Shown: positions 7,516 through 8,156 of the stretch, in pieces
How positions within the stretch are numbered: the stretch's first letter is position 1
Layout: each line of letters starts with the position of its first letter
Assembly (NCBI GenBank): GCA_030824295.1
Contig: JAVBYA010000318.1
Coordinates: 1 to 8,156, forward strand
Source: Bacteroidota bacterium
Lineage (GTDB): Bacteria; Bacteroidota; Ignavibacteria; UBA10030; UBA8401
DNA length: 8,156 nt
Reading direction: 5' to 3'
Made by a program: the position numbers and the translations under genes
Notes under the pieces: generated by a model
What the model saw: only the letters and a program-made list of their open reading frames with translations
The model's database searches: none
What the model was told of the DNA's origin: nothing

Positions 7516-7574
7516 GGCTCAAAATAGAGAAAGATTATTTCCTTTCCAAGATGGAATCCAAAAAGGAAGGCCAT
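7512..7574 (-). other. possible leader minicistron, 20 codons
   Basis: The short frame MAFLFGFHLGKEIIFLYFEP lies in the leader of the minus-strand operon and its TGA overlaps the ATG of the first GT2 (ATGA). Unlike the other small frames it is hydrophobic and Phe-rich, and no upstream gene feeds it. It has no clear Shine-Dalgarno site. A transcript from the TATAAT at 7604-7609 would start about 20 bases before it and include it. It could couple translation to the first gene, or be chance in an AT-rich leader. Confidence 0.25.
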
Positions 7575-7583
7575 AAATACGAT

Positions 7584-7611
7584 TTGCTTTCTTGATTTCT
7601 TCAATTATATT
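7584..7611 (+). promoter_or_regulatory. candidate udk promoter
   Basis: TTGCTT (7584-7589) and TATATT (7606-7611) are separated by 16 bases, a reasonable sigma-70-like pair. Transcription would start near 7618, giving a leader of about 20 bases that includes the AAGG ribosome site of udk. The -10 overlaps the opposite-strand TATAAT candidate, so the two divergent promoters might compete. Sequence match only. Confidence 0.35.
7604..7609 (-). promoter_or_regulatory. candidate -10 element for the minus-strand glycan operon
   Basis: On the minus strand these bases read TATAAT, a perfect sigma-70-type -10 hexamer, in the AT-rich divergent region. The match 17-19 bases upstream is poor (TTATCC at best). 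Transcription would start near 7597, leaving a leader of about 80 bases. An alternative pair on the same strand, TTGGAA (7549-7544) and TATTTT (7526-7521) with a 17-base spacer, would start transcription almost at the ATG of the first GT2. Confidence 0.3.
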
Positions 7612-7636
7612 CAATCGTCATAGTATAAGGATAACG

Positions 7637-8156
7637 ATGCGACAATTGGTCATAGGTATCGCCGGCGGTACCGGTTCCGGGAAAACATCAGTCACGAACA
7701 AGATCCTCGAGCGGCTGCACTTCACACAGAATGTGGTGGTCATCCAGCACGATTCATATTACCGCGACATTGCCACTTACGGCGGGAAGACACCCGATCA
7801 ACTCAACTTCGACCATCCCGATTCCCTGGAGACGTCGCTCTTAGTGGAGCATATCAAGGAACTGCGGCGCGGAATCCCGATCGAGCAGCCGCTCTATAAT
7901 TTTACGACCCATTCACGGATGAAGGAGACCCGGCATCTCGAGCCGAAGGATATCATCATCATCGAAGGGATCCTTATCTTTGCGTCGCCGGAACTCCGCA
8001 GTCTGATGGACATCAAGATCTTCATCGATACGGATGCGGACGAACGGCTGCTCCGCCGTCTGAAGCGGGATATCATCGAACGGGGAAGATCGATCGATTC
8101 CGTGATGAATCAATACGTCTCCACCGTGAAACCGATGCATTTGGAGTTCGTGGAGC
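7637..8156 (+). CDS. udk: uridine kinase (3' end outside window)
   Basis: The visible 173 residues run to the right edge; the full family length is a little over 200. The enzyme phosphorylates uridine and cytidine with ATP or GTP in pyrimidine salvage, in the cytoplasm. The P-loop is GGTGSGKTS (10-18, Lys16). Uridine kinase signatures follow: HDSYYRD (38-44), NFDHPDS (57-63), PLYNFTTHSR (85-94), EGILIF (110-115) and the lid region DTDADERLLRRLKRDIIERGR (131-151). The ATG at 7637 is preceded by AAGG with a six-base spacer, and the protein starts just before the P-loop strand, as in the family. It is divergent from the glycan operon and unrelated in pathway, apart from the general link of UTP supply to UDP-sugars, which is only a thought. 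Confidence 0.95.
   Translation, partial: MRQLVIGIAGGTGSGKTSVTNKILERLHFTQNVVVIQHDSYYRDIATYGGKTPDQLNFDHPDSLETSLLVEHIKELRRGIPIEQPLYNFTTHSRMKETRHLEPKDIIIIEGILIFASPELRSLMDIKIFIDTDADERLLRRLKRDIIERGRSIDSVMNQYVSTVKPMHLEFVE

Noticed and set aside
7521..7549. TTGGAA and TATTTT with 17-base spacing, reading toward the first GT2
   Set aside because: The hexamers fit, but transcription would begin at or just before the ATG, giving a leaderless message. Not excluded, but kept only as an alternative to the TATAAT at 7604-7609.
1..8156. CRISPR arrays, tRNA or rRNA genes, insertion sequences, defence genes
   Set aside because: No regularly spaced repeats, structured RNA signatures, transposase motifs or terminal inverted repeats were seen on either strand.

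Overview
The window is a compact block of minus-strand genes for making and handling a glycolipid or surface glycan. It is read divergently from one plus-strand housekeeping gene, a uridine kinase, at the right edge. Base composition is slightly GC-rich by eye. Several protein types are those I associate with the Bacteroidota/Chlorobiota (FCB) group: a short Bacteroidota-style polysaccharide deacetylase, a GT-B glycosyltransferase beginning with a GLGHATR loop, and GT2 enzymes with C-terminal membrane segments. Most starts carry clear Shine-Dalgarno sites (GGAG, GGAGGG, GAGG). That fits Chlorobi-, Ignavibacteria- or Kapabacteria-like lineages better than classical Bacteroidia. The lineage call is inference.

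Layout, in the direction of minus-strand transcription from about 7600 to 1: GT2 glycosyltransferase (7515-6415); second GT2 (6362-5217); GT-B glycosyltransferase (5215-4136); flippase-like membrane protein of the UPF0104/LPG-synthase-TM family (4065-3112); third GT2, a paralogue of the second (3115-1973); short NodB-type polysaccharide deacetylase (1976-1356); and a PHP-fold CehA/McbA-like metallohydrolase (1303 to beyond the left edge). The 121-base divergent region 7516-7636 separates this run from udk (7637 to beyond the right edge). No RNA genes, mobile elements, CRISPR arrays or long repeats were seen, and no gene-free stretch exceeds 300 bases.

The genes read as one operon. A plausible division of labour is that the glycosyltransferases build a sugar structure on a membrane lipid at the cytoplasmic face, the deacetylase removes an N-acetyl group from one sugar, and the multi-span protein moves or handles the lipid product. 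The role of the PHP enzyme is unknown. No polymerase, ligase or priming transferase is visible, so a glycolipid or short lipid-linked glycan fits better than a long polymer.

The most unusual feature is how the genes are joined. Two junctions are direct ATGA overlaps and one has a single-base gap. Each of the three larger gaps (52, 70 and 52 bases) is bridged exactly by a tiny open frame of 18-25 codons. Its start overlaps the upstream stop (ATGA or TGATG) and its TGA overlaps the downstream ATG. A fourth tiny frame of 20 codons sits in the leader and ends in the same ATGA overlap at the first gene. If real, ribosomes could pass by stop-start coupling along almost the entire operon.
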